Assembly: GCA_018703155.1 (NCBI GenBank)
Contig: JABJGS010000036.1
Coordinates: forward strand, 34,616-98,615
From: Francisellaceae bacterium
GTDB lineage: Bacteria > Pseudomonadota > Gammaproteobacteria > UBA6186 > Azoamicaceae
Length of the DNA stretch: 64,000 bases
Reading direction: 5' to 3'
A program made the position numbers and the translations under genes. Below, in pieces: positions 45,623 to 55,194 of this stretch (position 1 is the first letter of the stretch; every line of letters begins with the position of its first letter). Under the pieces are notes generated by a model, which was not told where the DNA came from, did not search any database, and was given only the letters and a program-made list of their open reading frames with translations.

Positions 45623-47632
45623 ATGTTCCGAACAATGTTTTTATTAATCAAACTAGCTATAGCCTTGTTGATCATTTCAGTTATAGGTTTAATCTGTATC
45701 GTTACATTTGTAGATCCAAATCAATATAAAAATGATATTAGCAACTTGCTAGAAAAAGCAACTCACCGTAAAGTAAATATATATGGAAATCTACAGTGGT
45801 CATTAACACCCCACCTATCCATAAATGCTCAAAATTTAAGCTTGGGAAATTCACAAGGATTTGAAGGCCCATTATTAACAATTAAAGATGCAAATATTCA
45901 AATAGTTCCCCTAGAACTTATAAAAGGAAAGCTTGTTGTCAATGGCTTAGATATACAGGGGCTTGCTATTAAAATTATTATCGACAAAAGTGGTGCTAGC
46001 AACTTAGATGATATTTTTAATTTTATAAATAGCGAAAAACTTATTCAATCAAAATCTGAATTAAACAAACATTTATCTATTGCCAGCTCCCAATCAGTAT
46101 TATTCAAAAAAGTAAAACTTAATAAAGTTAAATTATTGTATGAAAACGAGCAAACAAAACAAAATTGGGTAGTTAATTTGAATGCCCAAACCACTAATCT
46201 TGAACTAAAAAAATATTTAAAATCACTGCCTTCAATACATATTGAAGGTGAACACATTGACATAAAAAACCCTAAATATATGCGGATGCAAGTCAAAGGC
46301 ACCATACAGTACCTCATTACAGAGAACAGCTTAAAGTTAACCGACTTTGGCATTCACTGGAATGATGTTCAAACTATAGTAAATGGTAAAATTTCAATAT
46401 TTAAGCGTAAAGATAATTTTAAAATATCAGTACAAGCTAAAAGCATCAATGAAACTTTAAAAAATCTAGAACTTAGAGTCTTGCCAACGGATACTACAGA
46501 TATACTATTCAACGCATCCATCTCTATAGATGATGATGAACTAGTATTGAATACTTTCAAACTAAAACTAAACAATAATGAAAAATATACTGGACATACA
46601 AATCTACCATTTGATAAAAAACAACCAATATCCCTTAATATTGAAAGCTTTACTGGCAATTTAAGGACTATTAATAATTTCCATACCGGCCTTATATCCA
46701 TATCCTCTAGAATTTATCCAATAGATAGTTTTATTCCTAAAGATCGGAGCATTAAAGCAAGACTCACAGCCTACTCTTTTGCCATAAACAATACTTTTTC
46801 TCTAGACTCTATGCACAGCAAATTTGAGTATAATAATGAACTCTTACAGCTTTCATCTTTTTCTATAGAGGCTATTAATTCTAACTTGCAAGCCACTGGA
46901 GTTATTAATTTCAATAAATCTACGCCATCTGCAGCCTTCTCAATAAAATCTAGCAACCTTTCTATGAGTGATATATCTTCTCTTCTAAAATTTAGCAGCC
47001 CGGTATCTGGACGCGCCCAAGCTATTATCAACTGTTCCGTTGACAACCTTAATTTATATAAGTGGGCAACCACTGTATCTGGTAGTGCACAGCTAGATAT
47101 TGAAGAGGGAATTTTTTCTGGATATAGTATGAACACCATACTAGAAAAATCTACGGCATCTCTTAAAGCTATTGATGGCTATATTAAAGATTCAGATAAT
47201 GAGTCCTTGCAGAAAACATTTGATAAAACCATAACTCCAGAAATCAACAACCCGGAAAATAAAACTAACTTTAACCAGGCTATTGTAGATATGAATTTTA
47301 GTAAAGGTAATTATAACTTGCGAACAATGAAAATTGTGTCTGATAATTTCAGCCTATCTGGCAGCACAACAATCTCTTTAACCGATAAGAAGGTGTCTGG
47401 GAAACTAGACTTAACTACCTCATCTTTCAAAGATGCCATCAACCTTAATCTTGATAATACAAAATCTGATTTCTTTATTGGCGGAAAACCAGCTGGCCTT
47501 ACTTTCTATTTAGACGATACTAGATTATTAAAACGTTCAGCTTGGTTGCTACAACGCAATATAGACCAAGAGCATACCAAGTCACTTATTGAAGGATTAG
47601 TTAATTCGGTTCCAAATACAGAGAATGAGTAA
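45623..47632 (+). CDS. AsmA-family protein
   Basis: The 669-residue protein has an N-terminal membrane anchor (about residues 8-28) and a very long beta-rich periplasmic part. The first AsmA element follows the anchor: VDPNQYKNDISNLLEKATHR and then GNLQWSLTPHLSINAQNLSL. The C-terminal part, with SGRAQAIINCSV, IEEGIFSGYSMN and SGSTTISLTDKKVSGKLDL, matches the AsmA C-terminal domain. AsmA-like proteins are thought to bridge the periplasm and move phospholipids to the outer membrane. Ribosome site is weak (AAAGGCGG). Stands alone after pdxT. Confidence 0.87.
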   Translation: MFRTMFLLIKLAIALLIISVIGLICIVTFVDPNQYKNDISNLLEKATHRKVNIYGNLQWSLTPHLSINAQNLSLGNSQGFEGPLLTIKDANIQIVPLELIKGKLVVNGLDIQGLAIKIIIDKSGASNLDDIFNFINSEKLIQSKSELNKHLSIASSQSVLFKKVKLNKVKLLYENEQTKQNWVVNLNAQTTNLELKKYLKSLPSIHIEGEHIDIKNPKYMRMQVKGTIQYLITENSLKLTDFGIHWNDVQTIVNGKISIFKRKDNFKISVQAKSINETLKNLELRVLPTDTTDILFNASISIDDDELVLNTFKLKLNNNEKYTGHTNLPFDKKQPISLNIESFTGNLRTINNFHTGLISISSRIYPIDSFIPKDRSIKARLTAYSFAINNTFSLDSMHSKFEYNNELLQLSSFSIEAINSNLQATGVINFNKSTPSAAFSIKSSNLSMSDISSLLKFSSPVSGRAQAIINCSVDNLNLYKWATTVSGSAQLDIEEGIFSGYSMNTILEKSTASLKAIDGYIKDSDNESLQKTFDKTITPEINNPENKTNFNQAIVDMNFSKGNYNLRTMKIVSDNFSLSGSTTISLTDKKVSGKLDLTTSSFKDAINLNLDNTKSDFFIGGKPAGLTFYLDDTRLLKRSAWLLQRNIDQEHTKSLIEGLVNSVPNTENE

Positions 47633-47712
47633 TCCAGCACAAAATTTATTGCCTTAGCCTCTGCACTTAGATAAGATGCAATCCTGTCCTGTCTACCTAG
47701 AAGATTTATAGC

Positions 47713-47982
47713 ATGCCAAAAAATATTTATTGTCAGAAACTAAAGCGTAACGCAGAGCAGCTGGATGCGGCACCAATGCCTGGCGAGCTAGGACAAAAAA
47801 TACACCAGCTAATTTCAAAACCTGCCTGGGAATCTTGGCTAACTCAACAAACTATGCTTATTAATGAAAACCACCTAACCCTAACTAACCCCGAAGCTAA
47901 AGCTTTTTTACGTGAAAACATGAATAAATTTTTGTTCGATGATAATTATGATGCACCAAGTGGATTTATTCCTCTAAAATAA
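47713..47982 (+). CDS. yggX: Probable Fe(2+)-trafficking protein YggX
   Basis: Small protein that protects iron–sulfur clusters. The 89 residues have the family start with Cys7 (KNIYCQKLKRNAEQ), PGELGQKIHQLISKPAWESW, QTMLINENHLTL and NKFLF near the end. Usually found next to mutY; here it precedes the tRNA-Phe gene. Confidence 0.93.
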   Translation: MPKNIYCQKLKRNAEQLDAAPMPGELGQKIHQLISKPAWESWLTQQTMLINENHLTLTNPEAKAFLRENMNKFLFDDNYDAPSGFIPLK

Positions 47983-47984
47983 TC

Positions 47985-48013
47985 TTGACGCCGCGGCTTA
48001 GCTAAGGTTTAAT
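47985..48013 (+). promoter_or_regulatory. Promoter of the tRNA-Phe gene
   Basis: TTGACG (47985-47990) and TTTAAT (48008-48013) are spaced by exactly 17 bp, 21 bp before the tRNA 5' end. Confidence 0.7.
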
Positions 48014-48034
48014 AGTCACTTCAAAATGGTACTT

Positions 48035-48110
48035 GGCCAGATAGCTCAGTCGGTAGAGCAAAGGATTGAAAATCCTTGTGTCGGTGGTTCGATTCCACCT
48101 CTGGCCACCA
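48035..48110 (+). tRNA. tRNA-Phe (GAA)
   Basis: A 76-nt cloverleaf: acceptor GGCCAGA paired with TCTGGCC, discriminator A and an encoded CCA end; D-arm GCTC...GAGC; anticodon stem AAGGA/TCCTT with loop TTGAAAA giving anticodon GAA; T-arm GGTGG TTCGATT CCACC. Bacteria normally have tRNA-Phe near this form. Confidence 0.97.
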
Positions 48111-48534
48111 AAAGATTTATAAAACAATGCCTTAATAATAGTTATCCACAAAGTTACCCACAGGGTGAAAGCACTAAACAACTGTTTTTAATTTGACACT
48201 AGGGCTCAATATCCGAAAAAAATTTGGAACTTCAGGCAAAGCCTTAAAAGTTATTCACAATTAATAACTCCCTTGCCAGATTTAAAATTTAATGTCAACC
48301 GCAATTCTTAGCACTAATTTTTCCTTTATAAATCAATGATTAAATCCATAAAATGCAATATATTTTAACTCATATATTTTATTTCCAAGCAGATATTAAT
48401 AAAAAAAATTCAAGTTATGCACAGAGTTATCCACAGGCATCATCTAAGTTAAGAAAAACCCTTTAAAAATTGGAAGATCATATCTTCTTTTAAGTTATAA
48501 AACTAATAAAAACTTATCCACAAACAAATTGCAA
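48111..48534. other. DnaA-box cluster; candidate replication origin
   Basis: In this gene-free AT-rich stretch five sites match TTATNCACA perfectly, all on the plus strand: 48142-48150, 48251-48259, 48415-48423, 48427-48435 and 48514-48522; a sixth, TTACCCACA at 48154-48162, has one mismatch. Two pairs (48142/48154 and 48415/48427) have the same 12-bp spacing with AAG or GAG between boxes. The segment 48290-48420 is very A+T-rich and could be the unwinding element. Only one GATC occurs, so Dam/SeqA control is not indicated. dnaA, rpmH, mnmG and gidB are not near. It may be oriC or a DnaA-titrating locus. Confidence 0.6.
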
Positions 48535-49371
48535 TTACATCTTTCTTAAAAGCATTTCAAGTAGGTCTAAAGTTTTTATTGCTATAAACTCAGGATTCCT
48601 TATGCTGTCTTTGTTGTTATAATCTAATTCTTGCTTGAATGGTTCGGTGTTTTTAAAAATACCCCCACCAACACCCTTGAGTATTGCATGACCAGCAGCA
48701 GTATCCCACTCGGAGGTTGCACCAAGACGCACATAAATGTCACCATCCCCCTTAGCTAACAAACACATCTTTAGGGAGCTACCACAACTAATTATTTCAT
48801 ATTTAAGGTTATATTTTTGCAACCATGCCAATAAGTTATCACTTTTGTTATGGCGTCGGCTTACAAAAACTCGTAATGTTTCTGATTTTTTTTTCTTTGT
48901 AACTAAATTTTGCGTGAGCTTATCTCCGCTCTGCTTGTAATAAGAATTAGGTGCCCCCTCATACCACCAAAACAACTCTCCTGTCATCGGCACTTGAATA
49001 ACTCCCATGATTGGCTTGCCACGATAAATGAGAGCAATGTTTACTGTGAATTCACCAGTTTGTTCAATAAATTCTTTTGTACCATCTAATGGATCGACTA
49101 GCCAATAATACTCCCAATTTTTTCTTATTTTGTACTCAGGTATTTCACCTTCTTCTGATAAAACATTTATGTGTGGCGTAATGATAGAAAGATTTTCTCG
49201 TATACAATCATCTGCAGATTTATCTGCAATTGTAACCGGCGAGTTATCTTTCTTTATATGAATTTGAACCGGTACATCTGATTCATATATATCCTTTATA
49301 ATATTGCCCGCCTGAGTCGCTATATCATTAACTAATAAGGCATATTCTTGCAGCGTCTGTAATGTAATCAT
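48535..49371 (-). CDS. cysQ: 3'(2'),5'-bisphosphate nucleotidase CysQ
   Basis: Hydrolyses PAP, a by-product of sulfate activation. The 278-residue inositol-monophosphatase-fold protein has LSEEGEIPE with metal-binding Glu near 72, DPLDGTKEF near 93-101, and SEWDTAAGHAIL near 222. Gram-negative CysQ is around 246 residues, so this one is slightly longer at the C-terminus. It is the only minus-strand gene between 43.9 and 59.6 kb. Confidence 0.92.
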   Translation of the reverse strand: MITLQTLQEYALLVNDIATQAGNIIKDIYESDVPVQIHIKKDNSPVTIADKSADDCIRENLSIITPHINVLSEEGEIPEYKIRKNWEYYWLVDPLDGTKEFIEQTGEFTVNIALIYRGKPIMGVIQVPMTGELFWWYEGAPNSYYKQSGDKLTQNLVTKKKKSETLRVFVSRRHNKSDNLLAWLQKYNLKYEIISCGSSLKMCLLAKGDGDIYVRLGATSEWDTAAGHAILKGVGGGIFKNTEPFKQELDYNNKDSIRNPEFIAIKTLDLLEMLLRKM

Positions 49372-49474
49372 GAATGCTCACTTCATTTAAACTAGTATTA
49401 GAATTACTGTACAATTTAATGTATCATCTGTTCAAGGTAAAAATTGAACAATAAAATTAAGAAAAGAGAAAAGT

Positions 49475-50089
49475 ATGGGACAAGATGTTCACTTCCACAT
49501 AGAGTTTGATTCAGAAACAGTACCTGCTGAAACTTCATGGATACCCAATGAGGGTGATAATTCACGTAATAATAAAGACAGTGATCAGAAACTTACTGTT
49601 AGGTTAGACAAGTGGTTATGGGCTGCAAGATTTTTCAAAACCCGAGCTTTAGCAAGGGCGGCTGTTGAGAAAGGCAAAGTATCTTATAATGGCCAACCCT
49701 CAAAAGCTAGCCGAGAAATTGAGCTTGGCGATAAAGTTAAAATTCATCAGGGAAAATATAGTAAAGAGCTAGTCATTATTGGTCTATCCACTAGAAGAAG
49801 AAATGCTGAAGAGGCCCAATTATTATACAAAGAAACTCAAGTCTCAAGCTGTGATGAAGGCCAGGAACATAATAAACGTCCCAGCCAACACAACTATCGA
49901 CTTAATCGTTCACACAAAATGCATGCAGCAACACCTTTCATGCCCGCTCCAGCTGCACCATCAATAAGCAGAAGAATCGAAGTGCGTGGTAAAAGTAGCA
50001 CTTCTGTAAGATTTTTACGCCGCAATAATGGAAAAAATGCAGATTTGCACACTAACAGTTGTTTTTTACAGGCCTCCGAGGAGTTATAG
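49475..50089 (+). CDS. hslR: S4-domain RNA-binding protein, Hsp15-like
   Basis: Hsp15 binds stalled 50S subunits that carry peptidyl-tRNA. The S4 domain lies at about residues 42-100: VRLDKWLWAARFFKTRALAR, AAVEKGKVSYNGQPSKASR and ELGDKVKIHQG. RRNAEEAQLLYKET follows as in HslR. At 204 residues it is about 70 longer than usual, with an acidic N-terminal extension of 40 residues and a C-terminal tail after RFLRR. Start ATG 49475 has AAAAGAGAAAAG upstream. Confidence 0.87.
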   Translation: MGQDVHFHIEFDSETVPAETSWIPNEGDNSRNNKDSDQKLTVRLDKWLWAARFFKTRALARAAVEKGKVSYNGQPSKASREIELGDKVKIHQGKYSKELVIIGLSTRRRNAEEAQLLYKETQVSSCDEGQEHNKRPSQHNYRLNRSHKMHAATPFMPAPAAPSISRRIEVRGKSSTSVRFLRRNNGKNADLHTNSCFLQASEEL

Positions 50090-50170
50090 TGTAATCGCTC
50101 TGGTTTTTTGTTTTATGGTATGATAACTTAGTTATATTGTAAATTTTAACATTTTTATTAGTGTAAGCAC

Positions 50171-50389
50171 ATGAAACATTTAGCAGAAGTATGGCAGAAC
50201 CTAATTGAAAGAATTGCTTTCGATAAAAAAGCATCTAAATTAGATAAGCTTGAACAAAGAATTATTAAACTGGAAAAGCTGAATGTCGCGCTTGTTAAAA
50301 AACTCGTTTCCCAAGGGCACATAGAGACTTCATTGCCAGGAGAGGGCTCACCAAGTAGAGATGCCAGAGAAGAACGCACAATTCACTAA
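50171..50389 (+). CDS. Small coiled-coil protein, 72 aa
   Basis: The frame starts with ATG but only a weak ribosome site. Residues 20-48 (KASKLDKLEQRIIKLEKLN) show a heptad pattern of a coiled coil; the C-terminus is short and polar. The gene overlaps the priA start by 29 bp, which suggests translational coupling. I do not know its family; it could be a leader frame for priA. Confidence 0.5.
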   Translation: MKHLAEVWQNLIERIAFDKKASKLDKLEQRIIKLEKLNVALVKKLVSQGHIETSLPGEGSPSRDAREERTIH

Positions 50390-52622
50390 CAAACCAAATA
50401 CAAGCGATACCCCAGGCTCTTTAATAGCCCACATATATCTGTTTTTGCCATTTAGACAATATTTCGACTACCAAATCAAGAATGAAGATGAAGCTATAAT
50501 TTCCTGCGGTGCCAGAGTTATGGTGCCATTTGGCAATCGAACATGTATTGGCGTAGTCTATAAAATTACAAATTCTAGCAACATTGCACATAATAAACTT
50601 AAATCCGTTTTGAGAGTATTAGATAATCCAGCACTTATTTCCTCGACACTGTTCAAATTAGTTTGTTACTTTTCAAGTTATCATCATGCTCCTTTTGCTG
50701 ATGTATTCCAATGCTGCTTAAGCCCGGCACTACGAAGTGATAACCTTGCCTCTGATAACCTAATAATAAGCTGGACTCTCACTGATAATGGGGCAGGTTA
50801 TGAAAGCACTCATCTAAGCAGGGCTCCAAAACAAAAATCTCTATTTATCGCGATACAACAAGCAAAGATAATAAATATTAATGATGAAATTTTCACGGGT
50901 GCTAGCAGCACCTTAAAAGCCCTTCAAAATAAAGGACTAATTAAAAAAATCTCCCTAACTATTCCAGCTAACGATGATTCTAAAAAAAGTATTGCTACTA
51001 TAAATTTTACTCTTAATACTGAGCAAAAATTGGCAATAGAAAGCGTCACCAGCCAACTATCAAGCTTTAATGTTTTTTTATTATTCGGTATAACGGGCAG
51101 CGGTAAAACTCAAGTATACCTACAATGTTGCACTAAAATTTTACAACAATCCCAGCAAGTGCTCATTTTAGTGCCAGAAATTGGATTAACGCCTCAAGCG
51201 ATACAGATTTATAAAAACAGATTCCCTGGCTATAAAATTAATGCCTGGAATTCTGGGCAGAGTATCAAAGAAAAAAATATGCTTTGGGATGATATATATA
51301 ATAACCGTGTAGATATTATTATTGGCACCAGATCTGCTATATGGCTACCTTTTAAAAATCTAGGAATAATAATTGTTGATGAGGAGCATGACCTATCCTT
51401 TAAGCAGCAAGAAGGTTTTTTGTATCATGCTCGTGATGTTGCAGTAGCAAGAGCAAAGCTACATAAGTGCCCCATCATTATTGGATCTGCAACTCCATCA
51501 CTAGAGTCATTACACAATGTAAGGCTTGGCAAATATAAACAACTAAATTTAACCACTAAAGCAAATAACATTACCCAGCAGCAAATCCAGTTAGTAGATA
51601 TTAGACATAATAAGCTAAAGGCTGGGTTAAGTTATGAGCTCATTGACACCATAAAAAAGACTATTGCCAAAGGCGAGCAAGTATTAATATTTTTAAATAG
51701 ACGAGGGTTTGCTCCAGCAACCTATTGTAATAATTGTCAATGGCTTGCCAAATGTAAGTTTTGTGAAATAAATCTCACCTTACATAAAATAAATAATATT
51801 CTTATCTGCCACCACTGCTCTTACACTCAAGCAATACCCAATATTTGTCCAAACTGCCAGCACGACAACGTCTTCCCTGTAGGTGTTGGTACAGAACAAG
51901 TTGAAAATGAACTAAATAAACTTATTCCTCATGCAAGAATTGCTAGGGTCGATAAAGATTCAATAACAACAAAAAGTAAATTTTCTTTGGTTTTAAAAGA
52001 TATTGAAGCTTGTAAAATAGATATCCTTATTGGCACTCAAATGATAGCTAAAGGGCATGATTACCCGAATTTAACTCTTGCAATCATTATTGATATTGAC
52101 CAATCATTATTTTCTTCTGATTATCGCTCTCTAGAAAAAGCAGCTCAATTAGTTACACAGGTTGCAGGCCGAGTCGGTAGAGGCCAAAAACCTGGTGCTG
52201 TATTTTTACAAAGCAATCAAGTCGAACATAGTTTTTTCGCTATGCTAAAAAAATTAGACTATGCAACTACAGCAAAATTTTTACTTGACGAGAGACATGC
52301 AGCAAATTTACCCCCAGCAACATTTCAAGCTCTACTACATGCAAATGCTACAGAGCTTGCAAAACTTAAGCTCTTTACGCGCGAGATTGTTAGACTGCTA
52401 AATTTGTTGAATGATACTGAAAAAACCATAAGTATCTTGGGCCCTGTAACCAGCCCGCTATCAAAAATTAGGAATCGACATAGGCAGCAAATCCTAATAC
52501 AATCCGAGTCGAGGGGAAAGCTGCATGATATACTAGCAAGGTTCCTGCAACAGCCACTTGAAAGAAGATTTACTAACTCTATTCGATGGAATATAGATGT
52601 TGCCCCGCAGGATTTTTTTTAG
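50361..52622 (+). CDS. priA: Primosomal replication helicase PriA
   Basis: Restarts stalled replication forks with a 3'-5' helicase. The 753-residue protein has an N-terminal DNA-binding domain, Walker A GITGSGKTQ near 245, DEEH near 343 followed by SFKQQEGFLYHARDVA, and two zinc sites built from eight cysteines (CNNC...CKFC and CHHC...CPNC) near 455-500. RVGRGQKPG near 610 is the arginine motif. It starts with ATG 50361 inside the preceding small gene. Confidence 0.96.
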   Translation: MPEKNAQFTNKPNTSDTPGSLIAHIYLFLPFRQYFDYQIKNEDEAIISCGARVMVPFGNRTCIGVVYKITNSSNIAHNKLKSVLRVLDNPALISSTLFKLVCYFSSYHHAPFADVFQCCLSPALRSDNLASDNLIISWTLTDNGAGYESTHLSRAPKQKSLFIAIQQAKIININDEIFTGASSTLKALQNKGLIKKISLTIPANDDSKKSIATINFTLNTEQKLAIESVTSQLSSFNVFLLFGITGSGKTQVYLQCCTKILQQSQQVLILVPEIGLTPQAIQIYKNRFPGYKINAWNSGQSIKEKNMLWDDIYNNRVDIIIGTRSAIWLPFKNLGIIIVDEEHDLSFKQQEGFLYHARDVAVARAKLHKCPIIIGSATPSLESLHNVRLGKYKQLNLTTKANNITQQQIQLVDIRHNKLKAGLSYELIDTIKKTIAKGEQVLIFLNRRGFAPATYCNNCQWLAKCKFCEINLTLHKINNILICHHCSYTQAIPNICPNCQHDNVFPVGVGTEQVENELNKLIPHARIARVDKDSITTKSKFSLVLKDIEACKIDILIGTQMIAKGHDYPNLTLAIIIDIDQSLFSSDYRSLEKAAQLVTQVAGRVGRGQKPGAVFLQSNQVEHSFFAMLKKLDYATTAKFLLDERHAANLPPATFQALLHANATELAKLKLFTREIVRLLNLLNDTEKTISILGPVTSPLSKIRNRHRQQILIQSESRGKLHDILARFLQQPLERRFTNSIRWNIDVAPQDFF

Positions 52623-52642
52623 AAACAATAGATGTGAAGATA

Positions 52643-53248
52643 ATGGTAAATAGAAAAAAACATGGAGCAACTATTCGTAGGAAGAAAACTCATCGTGCAA
52701 ATAAAGGTCTTAATTATAATAAATTAACTATTTGGTTTGGTGGTGGGATCTTAGTTGGTATAATTTTCATGGGCGTAATTGTCAGCAATTGGTTGCAAGT
52801 ATTTCAAAAATCAGAGAACATCAATTCAGTCGCTCAAAGTTCACCTATACAAAAACCACAACCTGATACGGTTGAAACAGCTAACAGTAAATTTGATTTT
52901 TACACTTTACTGCCTAAAACCAGCACCTCCACTCACCAAGCAAGTAATTTGAATAACAATAAATCACAAGCTACATCTAGCAGGACCCTTGATTTACAAC
53001 AAACTACCCCCAGCTATTTAGTTCAAGTCGGTTCATTCAAGAATGCTTCTGACGCCGATGAGTTAAGAGCTAAACTTACCCTGCAAGGGTATTCAGCTCA
53101 GTCTCATCAAATTCGTTTAAAATCAGGTCAGTACTGGTATCGAGTCTCTGTTGGGCCGTTTAAAAACCATAAATTAGCCAAATCCCAACAAGAACAGCTT
53201 GAGAGCGATAAGTTCTCTGGCACATTACTCGTACTACAACAAAATTAA
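52643..53248 (+). CDS. SPOR-domain cell-division protein, FtsN-like
   Basis: Start set at ATG 52643, 21 bp after priA, rather than the upstream codon inside priA. The 201-residue protein is bitopic: a basic N-terminus (RKKHGATIRRKKTHR), one membrane helix near residues 35-55, a Ser/Thr/Gln-rich linker and a SPOR domain at about 125-200 (YLVQVGSFKNASDADELRAKL, YWYRVSVGPF). SPOR domains bind denuded peptidoglycan at the septum. Position between priA and hslV is that of ftsN in E. coli. Confidence 0.9.
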   Translation: MVNRKKHGATIRRKKTHRANKGLNYNKLTIWFGGGILVGIIFMGVIVSNWLQVFQKSENINSVAQSSPIQKPQPDTVETANSKFDFYTLLPKTSTSTHQASNLNNNKSQATSSRTLDLQQTTPSYLVQVGSFKNASDADELRAKLTLQGYSAQSHQIRLKSGQYWYRVSVGPFKNHKLAKSQQEQLESDKFSGTLLVLQQN

Positions 53249-53289
53249 AATCTGATTTTTAAATACTGTTAACAATTGAGGAATAATAA

Positions 53290-53823
53290 ATGGAACAGTA
53301 TAGAGGCACAACAATTCTCTGTGTGCGTAAAGATAATCAAGTGGTTCTAGGTGGTGATGGTCAAGTGTCACTTGGTTCAACCATATTAAAAGGTAATGCT
53401 AGAAAGGTAAGACGTCTGTTTAATGATAAAGTTATTGCCGGATTTGCTGGAGGTACAGCTGATGCTTTTACCTTATTTGAGCGCTTCGAAGGCAAGCTAG
53501 AAGCTTATCATGGAAATTTAACTAGAGCGGCTGTTGAGCTTGCTAAAGACTGGCGCACAGATAAAATCCTAAGACGCTTAGAGGCCCTTCTTGCGGTAGC
53601 AGATTCACAAACATCACTAATTATAACGGGTAATGGTGACGTAATTGAGCCAGAGCATGGTTTAATCGCAATTGGTTCTGGCGGCCCTTATGCCCAAGCT
53701 GCAGCAAAAGCGCTTATGGATCATTCCGACCTAAGTGCCCATAACATCGTAGATTATTCTCTTGAAGTTGCTGCACAAATTTGTGTTTATACCAACTCAA
53801 ACAGAACGATTGAAACCCTTTAA
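53290..53823 (+). CDS. hslV: ATP-dependent protease subunit HslV
   Basis: Peptidase ring of HslVU. The 177-residue protein has a short propeptide MEQYRG before the catalytic Thr (TTILCVRKD), as in Coxiella- and Xanthomonas-type HslV, then [23 protein letters not shown] and [20 protein letters not shown] lies 7 nt before the ATG. hslU follows by 17 bp. Confidence 0.97.
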   Translation: MEQYRGTTILCVRKDNQVVLGGDGQVSLGSTILKGNARKVRRLFNDKVIAGFAGGTADAFTLFERFEGKLEAYHGNLTRAAVELAKDWRTDKILRRLEALLAVADSQTSLIITGNGDVIEPEHGLIAIGSGGPYAQAAAKALMDHSDLSAHNIVDYSLEVAAQICVYTNSNRTIETL

Positions 53824-53840
53824 AACAGTCAGGTGATCCC

Positions 53841-55184
53841 ATGCAATCAGTAAAAACACCAAAAGAAATTGTAAAACTATTAGACAAACACATTATTGGT
53901 CAACAGGATGCAAAAAAAGCTGTTGCTATAGCACTTCGTAATAGAATCAGAAGAATGAAAGTTGACGAAGAATTGCGCAATGAAATAACTCCTAAAAATA
54001 TATTAATGATTGGCCCAACAGGTGTTGGTAAAACTGAAATAGCTAGACGTGTCGCAGTAATCGCGGATGCACCCTTTATAAAAGTTGAAGCAACTAAATT
54101 CACAGAGGTAGGATATGTTGGCCGCGATGTCGAATCTATCATCAGAGATCTTGCTGACACAGCAGTTAAATCTGCTAAAGAAAAAGCTATTAATAACGTT
54201 AAAGAACAAGCTAAACATAAAGCTAAAGAGCGAATCTTAGATACTCTGCTCCCACAACCAAGCTCATCATATATGGAAGGATATAAAGAGCCTGAAGCTA
54301 ATAGTAATAGTGCTAGAGAAATATTTAGACAACAACTTGAAGCTGGTGAACTTGATACTAAAGAAATTGAGATAGAAGTTTCCCAAAACCAACTTGGCGT
54401 TGAAATTATGGCACCTCCTGGAATGGAAGAAATGACCCAACAACTACAAGGTTTATTCCAAAACCTTGGTAACAATAAAATCAAAAAAACAAAAATGTCT
54501 GTCAAAGATGCCTTGAAAAAATTGCAGGAAGATGAAGGACATAAACTCATTAATGAAGAAGAAATTAAAAGTGAAGCCATTACTGATCTAGAACAAAATG
54601 GTATTGTCTTTATCGATGAAATTGATAAAGTTACGCAAAGAAGCTCTGGTTCTGGTTCAGGCGAGGTCTCTAGAGAGGGCGTACAAAGAGATCTACTACC
54701 ATTAATTGAAGGCTCAACAGTATCTACTAAATATGGCACAGTGAAAACTGATCATATTCTCTTCATTGCCTCAGGAGCCTTTCATCTCACCAAACCATCT
54801 GATTTAATCCCTGAATTACAAGGTCGACTACCAATCAGAGTTGAACTCAATGCTCTAAAAACTGAAGACTTTGTTCGAATATTAACTGAGCCGGATGCAA
54901 GCCTAACCATACAACAAAAAGCCTTATTAGCAACAGAGGGTGTAACAATTGGTTTCACCGATGATGCTATTGAAAAAATTGCTAAAATTGCCTGGCAAGT
55001 CAATGAGAATACTGAAAATATAGGTGCTAGAAGACTACATACTGTTGTGGAAAAGCTACTTGAAGAAATCTCATTTAATGCTGATGAATTAACAAACAAA
55101 ACTGTTTCTATTGATGCAAACTATGTTGAGCAACACCTAGAAAGTATCTCTGCTGATCAAGATTTAAGTCAATATATATTGTAA
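53841..55184 (+). CDS. hslU: ATP-dependent protease ATPase HslU
   Basis: AAA+ unfoldase feeding HslV. The 447 residues have [24 protein letters not shown], Walker [14 protein letters not shown] near 57-69, [13 protein letters not shown], the intermediate domain (about 110-245), Walker [11 protein letters not shown] near 252, and the sensor region [17 protein letters not shown]. Downstream is ubiE at 10 bp. Confidence 0.98.
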   Translation: MQSVKTPKEIVKLLDKHIIGQQDAKKAVAIALRNRIRRMKVDEELRNEITPKNILMIGPTGVGKTEIARRVAVIADAPFIKVEATKFTEVGYVGRDVESIIRDLADTAVKSAKEKAINNVKEQAKHKAKERILDTLLPQPSSSYMEGYKEPEANSNSAREIFRQQLEAGELDTKEIEIEVSQNQLGVEIMAPPGMEEMTQQLQGLFQNLGNNKIKKTKMSVKDALKKLQEDEGHKLINEEEIKSEAITDLEQNGIVFIDEIDKVTQRSSGSGSGEVSREGVQRDLLPLIEGSTVSTKYGTVKTDHILFIASGAFHLTKPSDLIPELQGRLPIRVELNALKTEDFVRILTEPDASLTIQQKALLATEGVTIGFTDDAIEKIAKIAWQVNENTENIGARRLHTVVEKLLEEISFNADELTNKTVSIDANYVEQHLESISADQDLSQYIL

Positions 55185-55194
55185 GGACTGTAAC

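Noticed and set aside
53900..54739. 279-codon open frame on the minus strand inside hslU
   Set aside because: It is the antisense of a highly conserved gene, has Ser/Ile/Leu-rich shadow composition and no ribosome site.
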